Shown one piece after another: positions 9,253-17,943 of a stretch of DNA of 64,000 nucleotides. Position 1 is the first letter of the stretch; each line of letters opens with the position of its first letter. The stretch is taken from contig NZ_JAAFZA010000010.1 in assembly GCF_015356865.1 (NCBI RefSeq), positions 1-64,000 of the forward strand. The letters are read 5' to 3'. The notes below the pieces were generated by a model. The model ran no database searches and had not been told where the DNA came from. It was given only the letters and a program-made list of their open reading frames with translations. Made by a program: the position numbers and the translations under genes. The DNA is from Catenulispora pinisilvae. Lineage in GTDB: Bacteria; Actinomycetota; Actinomycetes; Streptomycetales; Catenulisporaceae.

Positions 9253-11730
9253 TCAGTGCCCGGCGACCTCGACGCGCGTGGTCATCGCAAGGTCGGTGAC
9301 GCTGTGTCCGACCTCGACGCGGTAGCCGCCCGGTATGGTCGCCCACGCGTTCGCGCCCTCGTCCCAGATCTGGAACGCCCGCTCCGCAATGGTGATCGAG
9401 GCCTCGACGGACGCGCCCGGACCGGCCGTCACCGTCGCGAAGCCGGCGAGCTGCCGCTCTGGGCGGTCGGGGGCGTCGGCAGAGCTGTCGGCCGGGGCGA
9501 CATAGACCTGGACGACTTCCCGGCCGGAGCGGATCCCGGTGTTACGGATCCGGACGTGCACGGTGTCGCCGGCGACTTCGATGTCCTCGTACTCCCACGT
9601 GGTGTATCCCAGTCCGTACCCGAACGGGAAGGCCGGTTCGGTGCCGGCGCGCTGCCAGGCGCGGTAGCCGACGAAGGGTCCTTCGTCATAGGCCAGGACG
9701 CCGTCGGTCGGGGTGACCTCGGATACCGGGGCGTCCGCCAGGTGCTCGGGCCAGGTGGTGGGCAGCCGTCCGCCGGGCTCGGCAGCGCCGAGCAGGACGT
9801 CGGCCAGCGCGGCGCCGCCTTCCTGACCGGGGAACCACGTCAGCAGGACGGCCGCGACATCGGCGCGCCACGGCATCTCGACCGGTGCCCCGGCGTTCAC
9901 CACCACCACGGTGCGCGGGTTGGCGGCGGCGACCGCGGCGACCAGGTCGTCCTGCCGGCCCGGCAGCCGGAGCGATGCGCGGTCGAAGCCCTCGCTCTCC
10001 ACCCGCTCGGTGGTGGCGACCACGACGACCGCGGTGTCGGCGCCGGTCGCGGCGGCGACCGCCTCGGCTATCAGCGCGTCGTCGTCGCGGTCCGGGGCGC
10101 GGTGGCCCAGCGCGAAGGCGACGCCGCGGATCAGGCCGAAGTCGCCCTTGGGACGCAGGTTGGTCAGGCTGATCTCGACCGGTCTGCCCGCCTCCAATTC
10201 AGCGGCGCCGCCGGCGGTGTAGCGGTTGCCCAGCACGGCGTTCAGGACGTCGCCGCCGGGCTGCGGCTCGGTACCCGGCAGCAGCACCGCGCCGGCCACG
10301 ACCAGCCGGAACGGCCCCGGTCCGCTGACCCCGAAATGGTGCGTCCCGCTTTCGTGGGGCGTGTACGTCCCCGTGATCTCGACGCTGTCCAGGGCATCGA
10401 AGTCCGCGCCGCCGGGCAGGTCGGTGGACATCCATCGGACCCGGCCGAACGGCAGCGGGGCGTCGGCGAGGATGTCGCCGTCGGCGTCGCGCAGCACGGT
10501 GCGCAGCGTGAAGCCGTCCCGTGGGACGTCCAGTTCGTTGTCGGGGTCGGCGCCCATCGCGTAGGTCAGCGCCACGCCGTCCGGCAGCGCGGCGCGCAGC
10601 CCGTCCAGCGGTGAGATCACGCGGGCCGGGTACACCGTCGCCGAACCGCCGCCGAGGATCCGGGCGTCGCGGGCCGCGCGGCCGATGAGGGCGACGCGGC
10701 TGAGCGCCGCCGGGTCCAGCGGCAGGATCTGGTCGGTATTGCGCACGAGCACCATGGAGCCGGTGGCGATCTCGCGGGCGATCGTCTCCGTGTCGAGCGG
10801 CGCGGGGAGCCGGGACGTCGGCACCGCGGGTTCGGCGCCTGCCAGCAGGCCCACGCGGGCGGCCAGCAGCAGCACGTGCCGTACCGCGTCGTCGACCACG
10901 GATTCGGCGACCCGGCCGTCGCGCACGGCGGCGGCCAGTCTCGGCCCGAATACCGTGGTCGGTCCGGGCATGGCCACGTCCAATCCGCCGGTGATCGCCC
11001 GGACGGTGTCGCGCGCGGCGAGCCAGTCGGACACCACGACGCCGTCGTAGCCCCACTCCTGGCGCAGCACGCCGATCTGCAAGTCCCGGTTCTCGGTCAT
11101 GGTCGAGCCGTTGACGCTGTTGTACGCGGACATCAGCAGCCACGGCCGGGCGTCGGCGATGATCTGCTCGAACGGCGCCAGGTACAGCTCGCGCAGCGCC
11201 CGCGCACCGACCCGGTTGTCGACGGTGAAGCGGTCGGTCTCGGCGTCGTTGGCCACGAAGTGCTTGACCGTGGCGCCGACGCCGCCGTCCTGGACGCCGG
11301 CCACGTACGCCGCGCCGATCCGCGCGGTGAGCAGCGGGTCCTCGGAGTAGGACTCGAAGTGCCGGCCGCCGCGCGGCGACCGGTGCAGATTGATCGTGGG
11401 AGCGAGCAGCACGTGCACACCTTTGCGCCGCGCCTCCTGGGCCAGAACCTGTCCGGCCCGCCGCGCCAGGTCGGGGTCCCAGGTCGCGGCCAGCGCGGTG
11501 GGGCTCGGCAGCACCAGCGACGGGTCGCCGGGGTCCCAGGACGCGCCGCGCACGCCGACCGGCCCGTCGGACATCACCAGCGAGCCCAGGCCGATCTCCG
11601 GTAGTGCGGGCAGGGACCACAGGTCCTGTCCGGCCAGCAGGCGGGCCTTGGCATCCAGATCCAGCTTCGCCAGCGCGGTCTCGACGACGTCGGCGTACTC
11701 GGGGTGTTCCACTGTCTCAGCTTTCTTCAC
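9253..11730 (-). CDS. GH3 beta-glycosidase with PA14 insertion
   Basis: An 825-residue GH3 enzyme expected to remove beta-linked sugars (glucose, xylose or related) from oligosaccharides. The N-terminal TIM barrel shows RSPRGGRHFESYSEDP, the substrate-binding KHFVAND and the catalytic nucleophile Asp in VVVSDWLAA (about residue 234). The second domain starts near TGSMVLVRN. A PA14-like insert (about 380-500; GTYTPHESGTHHFGVSGPG) and a C-terminal fibronectin-III-like domain follow. There is no signal peptide, so it acts inside the cell on imported sugars. The GTG start overlaps the stop of the 53-aa ORF (GTGA). It ends the sulfatase-MFS operon, implying the substrate is a desulfated saccharide. 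Confidence 0.92.
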   Translation of the reverse strand: MKKAETVEHPEYADVVETALAKLDLDAKARLLAGQDLWSLPALPEIGLGSLVMSDGPVGVRGASWDPGDPSLVLPSPTALAATWDPDLARRAGQVLAQEARRKGVHVLLAPTINLHRSPRGGRHFESYSEDPLLTARIGAAYVAGVQDGGVGATVKHFVANDAETDRFTVDNRVGARALRELYLAPFEQIIADARPWLLMSAYNSVNGSTMTENRDLQIGVLRQEWGYDGVVVSDWLAARDTVRAITGGLDVAMPGPTTVFGPRLAAAVRDGRVAESVVDDAVRHVLLLAARVGLLAGAEPAVPTSRLPAPLDTETIAREIATGSMVLVRNTDQILPLDPAALSRVALIGRAARDARILGGGSATVYPARVISPLDGLRAALPDGVALTYAMGADPDNELDVPRDGFTLRTVLRDADGDILADAPLPFGRVRWMSTDLPGGADFDALDSVEITGTYTPHESGTHHFGVSGPGPFRLVVAGAVLLPGTEPQPGGDVLNAVLGNRYTAGGAAELEAGRPVEISLTNLRPKGDFGLIRGVAFALGHRAPDRDDDALIAEAVAAATGADTAVVVVATTERVESEGFDRASLRLPGRQDDLVAAVAAANPRTVVVVNAGAPVEMPWRADVAAVLLTWFPGQEGGAALADVLLGAAEPGGRLPTTWPEHLADAPVSEVTPTDGVLAYDEGPFVGYRAWQRAGTEPAFPFGYGLGYTTWEYEDIEVAGDTVHVRIRNTGIRSGREVVQVYVAPADSSADAPDRPERQLAGFATVTAGPGASVEASITIAERAFQIWDEGANAWATIPGGYRVEVGHSVTDLAMTTRVEVAGH

Positions 11731-11888
11731 AGGTCGGCGCCGCTGCGGGCGGCGGTTCCGGGAGCAGGCGATTGCACGGTCGGTAGGCGGGGGTCGGTGT
11801 CGGCAGGGATGACGTCGGCGGTCTCTAGCAGCCAGCGGGTGATGGCGTCGTGCAGGCGGCGCTCGACGACGAAGTTCGGCTGTGTCAC
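11727..11888 (-). CDS. 53-aa coupled ORF of unknown function
   Basis: It starts at GTG 11888, overlapping the MFS stop (GTGA), and its own TGA overlaps the GH3 start (GTGA). The product opens with TQPNFVVERRLHDAITRWLL, a likely amphipathic helix, and ends in a Pro/Ala-rich tail. No domain is recognised. Two perfect 4-bp overlaps argue that it is translated. It may be a small partner of the transporter or glycosidase, or only a coupling device. Confidence 0.6.
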   Translation of the reverse strand: MTQPNFVVERRLHDAITRWLLETADVIPADTDPRLPTVQSPAPGTAARSGADL

Positions 11889-13216
11889 TGGATTGCCTCC
11901 GGGGCGTGCAGTGTTGCTTCGAGCGCGGCCGCGTCCTGGGCGTAGGGGCGGTAGAGCCCGAAGAACAGGGCTCCGTTGGCCAGCATGAGGATCACCGAGA
12001 ACCACAGGAACGCGGTTTGCAGGCTGTAGGCGTCGCCGACGATTCCGGTCAGCAGGTTGGTCAGGGCCCAGCCGATCGCCTCGGCGGACAACAGCATGCC
12101 GAACGCGGTGCTGCGCATCTCGGGTGCGACGACCGACATGACGATCGGCCGGTTCACTCCCGGTACCACGCTCTGCGTCGCGGCCATCAGGGCGAACAAG
12201 AGCAGGTAGATGCCGAACTGCTTCCAGTGGATCTGGGTCAGGACGTAGGCGATCGGCGCGTAGACGAACATTGCTGTCTGTAGCACCATGATCCGGCCCG
12301 AGCGGGGTCGCCTGCGATGGGCCCGGTCGCCGAGCACACCGCCCAGGAAGGTACCGATCACGTAGGCGACTCCGACCGGCACGGTGATGAGCGAGGCCTT
12401 GGCGTTGCTGTAGCCGCGGTCGTCGACCATGAATGTCGTGCCGAAGGTCAGCAGGACGAACTGGCCGGTCACCAGGCGCTGGAAGCACATCAGCCGGAGT
12501 GTGCGGTTGCCGAGGAGCACCTTGACCCGCGCTCGTTCCCCCTGCCTCGCCGCGACCGTCGTCTCCCGGGCCGTTGCCGTGCCCTCCGCGGCACCGACGC
12601 CGGGATCGCGCAGGAACAGAAGGGTTGCCAGGCCGAAGGTGATCTGGATCAGACCACTGATGAAGAAGCCGTAGCGCCAGCCGTTGTGCGCGTGGGACAG
12701 CGCGCCGAAGACCGGGCCCGCGATGCCGACGCCGATGAAAGCTATGCCGTACAGCCCTCCGGCCGCGCGACCGCGGGTCCGGTCGTCGAAGAGGTCTGCT
12801 ATCAGGCCGTTGGTGAGCGGTCCTCCGCCGGCCAGCCCGAAGCTGATGACGGCGACCAGCGCGATCAGCTGAATGTAGTTCTGGACGAGCCCGGCCGCGA
12901 TGGTGAACACGCCCCACATGCCGCAGCACAGGACCAGCACCTGCTTGCGCGGCCGGCGCCGGGCGACGGAGACCCACATCGGGCCGGCGAAGGCCCCGAC
13001 GAGCTTGGACACCGCGGTCAGCGCGCCGAGGCCGGCCAGCTTCACGTCCAGTGCCTTGCGGATCGCCGGGAACATCACCGGGATGACGCTCGCCTCGCTG
13101 TTGTCCACGCTGAGCAGGCCGCCGAGCAACGCCAGCTGGCGCCAGCGGCGCGGGTCGGCCTGTGAGCCGGCGTCGGCCGGCCGGGCGCTGGAGGATACTG
13201 CTGTTTCGTTTGACAC
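11885..13216 (-). CDS. MFS transporter of the sulfatase operon
   Basis: A 443-residue major facilitator protein with about 12 TM helices, beginning at RQLALLGGLLSVDNSEASVI. The loop-2/3 region includes GPMWVSVARRRPRKQVL, with its basic run, and a long central cytoplasmic loop (EGTATARETTVAARQGERAR). It most likely imports the oligosaccharide or sulfated sugar released by the pathway. A strong Shine-Dalgarno (TAGGAGG) sits six bases before GTG 13216. It lies 10 bp downstream of the sulfatase and overlaps the 53-aa ORF, so it is co-transcribed. Import direction is inferred from catabolic neighbours. Confidence 0.88.
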   Translation of the reverse strand: MSNETAVSSSARPADAGSQADPRRWRQLALLGGLLSVDNSEASVIPVMFPAIRKALDVKLAGLGALTAVSKLVGAFAGPMWVSVARRRPRKQVLVLCCGMWGVFTIAAGLVQNYIQLIALVAVISFGLAGGGPLTNGLIADLFDDRTRGRAAGGLYGIAFIGVGIAGPVFGALSHAHNGWRYGFFISGLIQITFGLATLLFLRDPGVGAAEGTATARETTVAARQGERARVKVLLGNRTLRLMCFQRLVTGQFVLLTFGTTFMVDDRGYSNAKASLITVPVGVAYVIGTFLGGVLGDRAHRRRPRSGRIMVLQTAMFVYAPIAYVLTQIHWKQFGIYLLLFALMAATQSVVPGVNRPIVMSVVAPEMRSTAFGMLLSAEAIGWALTNLLTGIVGDAYSLQTAFLWFSVILMLANGALFFGLYRPYAQDAAALEATLHAPEAIQ

Positions 13217-13226
13217 AGCTCGCCTC

Positions 13227-14801
13227 CTACAGCTTGGTGACGGGTTCCTGGTCGCGGGTCTGGAGCAGGTGGACCCACCGTTGGAAGAGTTCGTAGGTGC
13301 GGGGCCGGTCAGGGGCGTGCCAGGACACTGGGATGTTCAGGGACGCCAGCCGACCTTCCAGATCCTCGGCCAAATGCGCGCGGCCGGTGTCGCGCAGGTG
13401 CTGGGCGTAGCGGACCGGGTCGTTGTAGTAGGTCGGTCCGGTCTGAAGTGTCGCCTGCATCGGGTCCGGCAGCGCGCCGGGCCGCCCGGCGTACTCGTTC
13501 CACCACTCGGCGAGATGCGAACGCATCGTGGCGGCGAGTCCGGGCTCTGATTCCCGCAGGTCCTGTGTGAGGTACGGGTCTTCGGTGACGTTGAACAGCT
13601 GCTCCCACTCCGCACGGAAACAGCCGGGATGGTAGGTCCGGATGTAGAGGTGGTCCCGGGTGCGTACGGCGCGCTGGTAGGTGTGCGCACCGTGTCCCAG
13701 TACCAGGTAGTCGCGGGAGTTGATCTCCTCGCCGTGGATCGCCGCGGCGAACGATGTGCCTTGCCATCCGGCCGGCGCGCTCATCCCGAGCATCTCGCAC
13801 AGCGTCGGTGCGTAGTCGATGTTGTAGAGCAGGGCGTCGTTGCGGCGTGCCGTCTCCGGCAGATCATCGGTGACGCCCGGCCAGTAGACGATCAGGGGCA
13901 CGCGATGCGTGGGTTCGTTGGCCAGACCGTGTTCGGCGTACAGGCCCTGCTCCCCGACGGACTCGCCGTGGTCGGCGGACACGATCACCGCGGTGTCGTC
14001 GGCGATGCCGAGCTCTTCCAGTGTCGTCATCAGCTGTCCGAAGTGGTGGTCCCAGTAGGCGATCGCGCCGTCGAAGCCGTTGATCAGATGCTCGAAGTCG
14101 GCGCGGGAGGTGATCGCGTCCGGCATGTTGTGCGGGACCGGCGACGTCCCCGAGCCGGTGATCGAGTGGTGCAGGTCCAAGGCGCTGCGCGGGCCGTAGA
14201 TCTCGGCGTGCGCGGCGATGGTCTCCTCGTCGGGCCAGGCCTGCACAGGCCCCGCGGCGGCCATCTTCTCGGTCCACTCCGCCGGCTGCGTGTAGTTGGT
14301 GTGCGGCTCCCAGTACGTCAGGTGCAGGTACCAGTTGTCGTCGTCAGAGTGCCGGCGCAGCCAGTCGATCGCGGCCCGGTTGATGTCCGGGGCCTCCTCG
14401 TCGCCGAGCCGGTCCGTGGCGCGGATCGCTTCGCGGAAGTTGGCGTGGAAGAAGTAGGCGCGGTGGCGTTCGGCGAACACTGATATCGCGGCGGTGTAGT
14501 AGCCGCCGAAGCCGAGGCGTTGGCCGAGCAGGGGCCGGTCGGGTTCGGGGCCGTGGCCGGCGTCCAGCCGGAACTGTGCCGCCGGGCCGAAGTGGCCGAT
14601 CACGCCGTTGCTGATGCCGAACTGGCCGGAGGTCAGCGCGGTGCGTGAGGGCAGGCAGGGGGAGTCCGAGCAGTAGTAGCGCTCGAAGGTGACGCCCTTG
14701 TCAGCCAGCTTCCGCAGGTGCGGTGTGGTCGGGCGGTGGTAGCCGTAGGGGGTGGTGTGGTCGGCGCGGAGAGTGTCCACGTCCACATAGATGACACGCA
14801 A
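13227..14801 (-). CDS. Type I sulfatase (FGly-dependent)
   Basis: A 524-residue sulfatase that cleaves sulfate esters, probably from a carbohydrate. The N-terminal metal motif VDVDTLRADHTTPYG is followed by the modification site CLPSR (Cys49), which the neighbouring formylglycine-generating enzyme would oxidise. Further active-site pieces are HLTYWEPHTNY and VIVSADHGESVGEQG. There is no signal peptide, so it is cytosolic and acts after uptake. It starts at TTG 14801 with GGAGG six bases upstream. It sits between the PadR gene and the MFS gene in one leftward operon. The natural substrate is not evident. Confidence 0.92.
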   Translation of the reverse strand: MRVIYVDVDTLRADHTTPYGYHRPTTPHLRKLADKGVTFERYYCSDSPCLPSRTALTSGQFGISNGVIGHFGPAAQFRLDAGHGPEPDRPLLGQRLGFGGYYTAAISVFAERHRAYFFHANFREAIRATDRLGDEEAPDINRAAIDWLRRHSDDDNWYLHLTYWEPHTNYTQPAEWTEKMAAAGPVQAWPDEETIAAHAEIYGPRSALDLHHSITGSGTSPVPHNMPDAITSRADFEHLINGFDGAIAYWDHHFGQLMTTLEELGIADDTAVIVSADHGESVGEQGLYAEHGLANEPTHRVPLIVYWPGVTDDLPETARRNDALLYNIDYAPTLCEMLGMSAPAGWQGTSFAAAIHGEEINSRDYLVLGHGAHTYQRAVRTRDHLYIRTYHPGCFRAEWEQLFNVTEDPYLTQDLRESEPGLAATMRSHLAEWWNEYAGRPGALPDPMQATLQTGPTYYNDPVRYAQHLRDTGRAHLAEDLEGRLASLNIPVSWHAPDRPRTYELFQRWVHLLQTRDQEPVTKL

Positions 14802-14841
14802 GGGGTGCCTCCGGTGCGGGGGTCGAGCGGTGTGTCGGATG

Positions 14842-15381
14842 TCAGCGGCCGAGCTGCCGTTCGAGGCGGGCCTTGGTCAGCTGGAGCCAGGCGATGTAGG
14901 AGTGGGCGAACGCGTAGCCGTTCTCGTGGGCCATGGTGTGGACTTCTCGGGCCCAACCCGGGTTCACCTCCGGGATCTGCGCCTCGTAGACCTCGGCGAT
15001 GGGGAAGTCGGCGGAGATCCCGTCGTGCTTGAGCCGGTAGGCCAGCTCGGTGTCCACGATCTCCAACGCGATCTCCGGGCCCAGCTGGCCGGCGAACAGG
15101 AACCGCAGCTTGAAGTCGGGGTCCATCGGCCGCGGCGACGGCTCGTACGGCGAGCGGGCCCACTCCAGCAACGCCGCGCGGCCGGCTTCGGTGAGGCTGT
15201 AGAGCTTGGCGTCGGGGCGGCCTTCGCGCGGGTCTATCTCGAAGGCGACCCAGCCGCGGTCCACCAGCGTGGTCAGCTTGCGGTAGATCTGCGGGGACTT
15301 GACGCCGTAGCCGATGTAGCGGCCCGGACCCTCCATCCACCGGCTGATGTCGTAGCCGGACAGGCGTCGTACGGCCAGCAC
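14842..15381 (-). CDS. PadR-family regulator of sulfatase operon
   Basis: A PadR regulator with an N-terminal winged helix (LSGYDISRWMEGPGRYIGYG, KSPQIYRKLTTLVDRGWV, wing RPDAKLYSLTEAGR) and a C-terminal coiled dimer domain. It is highly similar to the regulator at 17239. Only GTG 15381 (VLAVRRLSGYD) offers a standard start, yet alignment with the sibling indicates that the helix should begin earlier. Upstream in-frame codons (ILLDYVLLG) continue the match without ATG, GTG or TTG. A rare start codon such as ATC is possible. A near-palindrome at 15418-15431, just upstream, is the likely autoregulatory operator. Confidence 0.85.
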   Translation of the reverse strand: MLAVRRLSGYDISRWMEGPGRYIGYGVKSPQIYRKLTTLVDRGWVAFEIDPREGRPDAKLYSLTEAGRAALLEWARSPYEPSPRPMDPDFKLRFLFAGQLGPEIALEIVDTELAYRLKHDGISADFPIAEVYEAQIPEVNPGWAREVHTMAHENGYAFAHSYIAWLQLTKARLERQLGR

Positions 15382-15417
15382 CCCGAGGAGTACGTAGTCG
15401 AGAAGGATTTTGGGCCA

Positions 15418-15431
15418 CCTATGTACGTAGG
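15418..15431. promoter_or_regulatory. Candidate PadR operator O1
   Basis: CCTATGTACGTAGG is palindromic around GTAC except for one pair. It lies about 40 bp upstream of the PadR gene. The ATGTAC core recurs at 16424-16437 and 19929-19942, before other genes of the same sulfatase system. Confidence 0.55.
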
Positions 15432-15482
15432 AACTAAGGTGGCCTCAGTCTCACCGGACGTTGAGGGGCTGTCAAGACCTCG

Positions 15483-16418
15483 TCACGCGGACGCCACACA
15501 CCGGAAGCCCGCGTGTCCGCTGGAGCTGTCAGGGCTGTTGGCGCTGCGGGCGGCGACGCGGTACCGGTTGCAATAGGACACGTGGCACATGTGGGAACCG
15601 CCGCGGATCACCTTGTCGCGGCCGGTCGCGGGGCCGACCGGGGCAACCAGCGGACGCTCGGGGGCGTGGCCGGTGCTCCACCAGTCGGCGCACCACTCCC
15701 ACACGTTGCCGGACATGTTGAACAGGCCGAATCCGTTGGGTTCGAAGGCGTCGACCGGGGCGGTGCCGCGATAGCCGTCAGCGGCGGTGTTCTTGGTCGG
15801 GAACGTGCCGCGCCAGATGTTGCAGCGGTACCGGCCGGCGGGGTCGAGCTCGTCACCCCACGGATAGCGCTGCTGCTCCAGGCCGCCACGCGCCGCGTAC
15901 TCCCACTCGGCCTCGGTGGGAAGCCGCTTGCCGGACCAGGCCGCGTAGGCGGCGGCGTCGTTCCACGAGACGTGGACGACCGGGTGATCGCCGCGGCCGT
16001 CCAGCGTGCTGCCCGGCCCTTCCGGGCGGCTCCACATCGTGCCTTCGACGCCGCACCACCAAGGGGTGCGTTCCGGCCTGCGCGCGTTCCGGCGCAGATC
16101 GGCGGGCAGGAACCCCGCGAAGACGTACGACCAGCCGAACGTCTCGGCGTCGGTGCGATGCCCGGTCGCGGCCACGAACTCGGCGAAGGCGTCGTTGCTG
16201 ACCGCGTGGACGTCGATGCGGAACGGAGCCAGGCGTACCGGTCGCACCGGCCCTTCGCCGTCATCGGGGAAGCCTTCGGAGTCTTCGGCGCCCATGAGGA
16301 ACTCGCCGCCCGGCAGCAGCGCCATTCCGGAGATCGAGGCATCGGCCCGCGGCGTCGACGGAGTCCGCGACAGCGCGGGGAGCGTCGGCTCGTTCGAGGG
16401 CATGCAGCAGCGTTTCAT
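15483..16418 (-). CDS. Formylglycine-generating enzyme (sulfatase activating)
   Basis: An FGE/SUMF1-type oxidase of about 311 residues that converts the Cys of CxPxR in sulfatases to formylglycine, using O2 and copper. Hallmarks are PGGEFLMGAEDSEGFPDDGE, DAFAEFVAATGH, HVSWNDAAAYAAW, GKRLPTEAEWEYAARGG and the C-terminal RGGSHMCHVSYCNRYRVAAR, whose two Cys match the catalytic pair, then SANSPDSSSGHAGFRC. The start is ATG 16418 or 16403; neither has a strong Shine-Dalgarno. It heads the leftward operon with PadR, sulfatase, transporter and glycosidase. An ATGTAC motif lies immediately upstream. The two sulfatases here are its obvious clients. Confidence 0.95.
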   Translation of the reverse strand: MKRCCMPSNEPTLPALSRTPSTPRADASISGMALLPGGEFLMGAEDSEGFPDDGEGPVRPVRLAPFRIDVHAVSNDAFAEFVAATGHRTDAETFGWSYVFAGFLPADLRRNARRPERTPWWCGVEGTMWSRPEGPGSTLDGRGDHPVVHVSWNDAAAYAAWSGKRLPTEAEWEYAARGGLEQQRYPWGDELDPAGRYRCNIWRGTFPTKNTAADGYRGTAPVDAFEPNGFGLFNMSGNVWEWCADWWSTGHAPERPLVAPVGPATGRDKVIRGGSHMCHVSYCNRYRVAARSANSPDSSSGHAGFRCVASA

Positions 16419-16423
16419 ATATA

Positions 16424-16437
16424 CCAATGTACCTAAG
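16424..16437. promoter_or_regulatory. Candidate PadR operator O2
   Basis: CCAATGTACCTAAG lies 5 bp upstream of the FGE start codon and shares the ATGTAC core with O1 and O3. A repressor bound here would cover the start region of the FGE transcript. Confidence 0.5.
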
Positions 16438-16473
16438 TGCCGAACGCCGAACGAGAGTGATGCCTGCGTGCCG

Positions 16474-17097
16474 TCAGTCCAGGACGATCTCACCGGCCGG
16501 GCCGGCAAGGTGTGCGACGAGCGCCGGCCGGGCGCCTTGGCGGAAGGCCGCGTCGGCGCCCAAGGCGGTGAAGCATTCCCGGACCGCGTCCGGAGCCGGG
16601 TGGACGACCTCGAAGCCGACGAGCTGGACCACAGGCAGCCTCCTGGCCGGATGCGGCGTCGCGCCCCAGTCGATGAGGAACGGCACCACACCGGCGCGGG
16701 GCGGGGTCAGCCGCCATCGCAGCAGCTCGCCATCCGGTCGCAGGCGTGTCATGGCGCGCGGCGGGCCGGGGTCGTGGCCCGCCGCGCGAGAACGGGTGAC
16801 GGCCGCGTCCAGGTCGGTGGTCGCGATCGCCCAGGCGACCAGTTTCGGCGCCGACAGGTCGTCGATGCCGAACGGTCTGGGTTCCGGTGGCGTGGGCTGC
16901 GCGGGATCCGGCCCGATGATCTCCAGGTAGCGGTCGCCGCCGAGCCCGAGGAGATAGTTGCGGGTGCCGAGGCCGGGGTGGGGGCCGCCGGCTGTGGGAT
17001 GGACTCCCGTTCGGCGCGCGATGTCTTCCAACGCGGCCTGCAAGTCCGGGGCGGCGTAGACGAGGTGGTCGAAAGCGGTCATGGTTTCATGTTCCAT
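16474..17097 (-). CDS. VOC/glyoxalase-like protein
   Basis: A 207-residue protein of the vicinal oxygen chelate superfamily (Glyoxalase_3-like). It opens FDHLVYAAPDLQAALEDIAR, has the GLGTRNYLLGLGGDRYLEIIG strand-turn typical of this group, and a second betaalphabeta module from about 120 (LIDWGATPHPARR). Reaction and substrate are unknown. A second in-frame ATG at 17082 has GGAA nine bases upstream and may be the true start. It lies nine bases after the stop codon of a truncated LivF gene, so it may once have been the last gene of a liv operon rather than part of the sulfatase system. Confidence 0.75.
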   Translation of the reverse strand: MEHETMTAFDHLVYAAPDLQAALEDIARRTGVHPTAGGPHPGLGTRNYLLGLGGDRYLEIIGPDPAQPTPPEPRPFGIDDLSAPKLVAWAIATTDLDAAVTRSRAAGHDPGPPRAMTRLRPDGELLRWRLTPPRAGVVPFLIDWGATPHPARRLPVVQLVGFEVVHPAPDAVRECFTALGADAAFRQGARPALVAHLAGPAGEIVLD

Positions 17098-17106
17098 GAT
17101 CGAGTG

Positions 17107-17205
17107 TCAGTCTTCGTCCAGGTATGCCGTGCGCACCTGCTCGTCGTGCAGCAGATCGGATCCGGTGCCCGACAGTACGATCGTCCCGGTCTCCATCGGG
17201 GTTTT
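17107..17205 (-). pseudogene. Truncated LivF (ABC ATPase) C-terminal remnant
   Basis: The frame ending at 17107 reads KTPMETGTIVLSGTGSDLL and then HDEQVRTAYLDED followed by a stop. This is the characteristic end of branched-chain amino-acid ABC ATPases (LivF: 'ETGRIVLSGTGAELL..RTAYLG'). Upstream of about 17205 the frame loses all resemblance to an ATPase, and the PadR gene starts divergently at 17239. It is therefore a relic of about 33 codons left by a deletion or insertion. The family resemblance is from memory of the motif, not a search. Confidence 0.6.
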
Positions 17206-17238
17206 CCGCAACCACGTCGCCACCTGTAGGGATGTCGC

Positions 17239-17808
17239 ATGAACCTGGACTCGATGATCCTCGGGCTGCTGGCGCTGACCCGCTTCTCCGGCTACGACCT
17301 GCGGCAGTGGATGGACGGCCGGCTGAAGTACATCGGCTACCAGGTGCAGCTGCCGCAGATCTACCGGCGCCTGGCCAAGTTGGTCGAGCGCGGCTGGGTC
17401 GAGTTCGAGGTCGATCCGCGCGACGGCCGGCCGGACGCCAAACTGTACTCGCTCACCGAGGCGGGACGGGAGGCGCTGTGGGAGTGGGCGCGCTCGCCCT
17501 ACGAGCCCTCGGCCCGGCCCGCGGACCCCGACTTCCTGCTGCGCTACCTGTTCGGCGGCATGCTCGATCCCGAGATCGCCATCTCGGTCGTCCGTACCGA
17601 GTTGGAGTACCGCCAGAAGTACCGCAGTGAGACCGGCATCCTGGACGAACTGCCTGCCCTGATGAATCCGCAACTCCCCGAGATCGACCCCCGCTGGGTC
17701 GGCCAGCTGTTCCTGTCGGCCCACGAATACGGCTTCGCATCCAACGCCTCCTATATCGCCTGGCTCCAGCTCACGCTCGCACGGCTGGAAGGCAGCTCGG
17801 CTACTTGA
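17239..17808 (+). CDS. Second PadR-family regulator
   Basis: A 189-residue PadR regulator beginning MNLDSMILGLLALTRFSGYD, with the winged helix (LPQIYRRLAKLVERGWVEF; GRPDAKLYSLTEAGR) and a C-terminal dimerisation domain (ARSPYEPSARPADPDFLLRY). It is a close paralogue of the PadR at 14842; even the linker YEPS.RP.DPDF is shared. AGGGA lies six bases before the ATG. It is transcribed away from the LivF relic and towards the second sulfatase. The pair probably recognises related operators and responds to a sulfated sugar or its breakdown product; which one controls which gene is not decidable here. Confidence 0.88.
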   Translation: MNLDSMILGLLALTRFSGYDLRQWMDGRLKYIGYQVQLPQIYRRLAKLVERGWVEFEVDPRDGRPDAKLYSLTEAGREALWEWARSPYEPSARPADPDFLLRYLFGGMLDPEIAISVVRTELEYRQKYRSETGILDELPALMNPQLPEIDPRWVGQLFLSAHEYGFASNASYIAWLQLTLARLEGSSAT

Positions 17809-17876
17809 TCCTGCCGGTCGCCGCCAGCACGCCGATCCAGTGGCTCATGCCGAACGCACCGGCTCCGCGACAAGTC

Positions 17877-17921
17877 CCGGCCGGGGCCGCCACCCTGCCT
17901 CCAAGCGGCGGCCCCGGCCGG
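17877..17921. terminator. Strong GC hairpin between convergent genes
   Basis: CCGGCCGGGGCCGCC (17877-17891) is perfectly complementary to 17907-17921, with a 15-base loop. It sits between the ends of the second PadR gene and the second sulfatase, without a U-tract. Confidence 0.8.
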
Positions 17922-17943
17922 TCTCACCTCGTCGGCTGTTCCG

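Noticed and set aside
9232-10614. 460-codon frame antisense to the GH3 gene
   Set aside because: No motif, composition of a shadow frame, and the GH3 enzyme is unambiguous.
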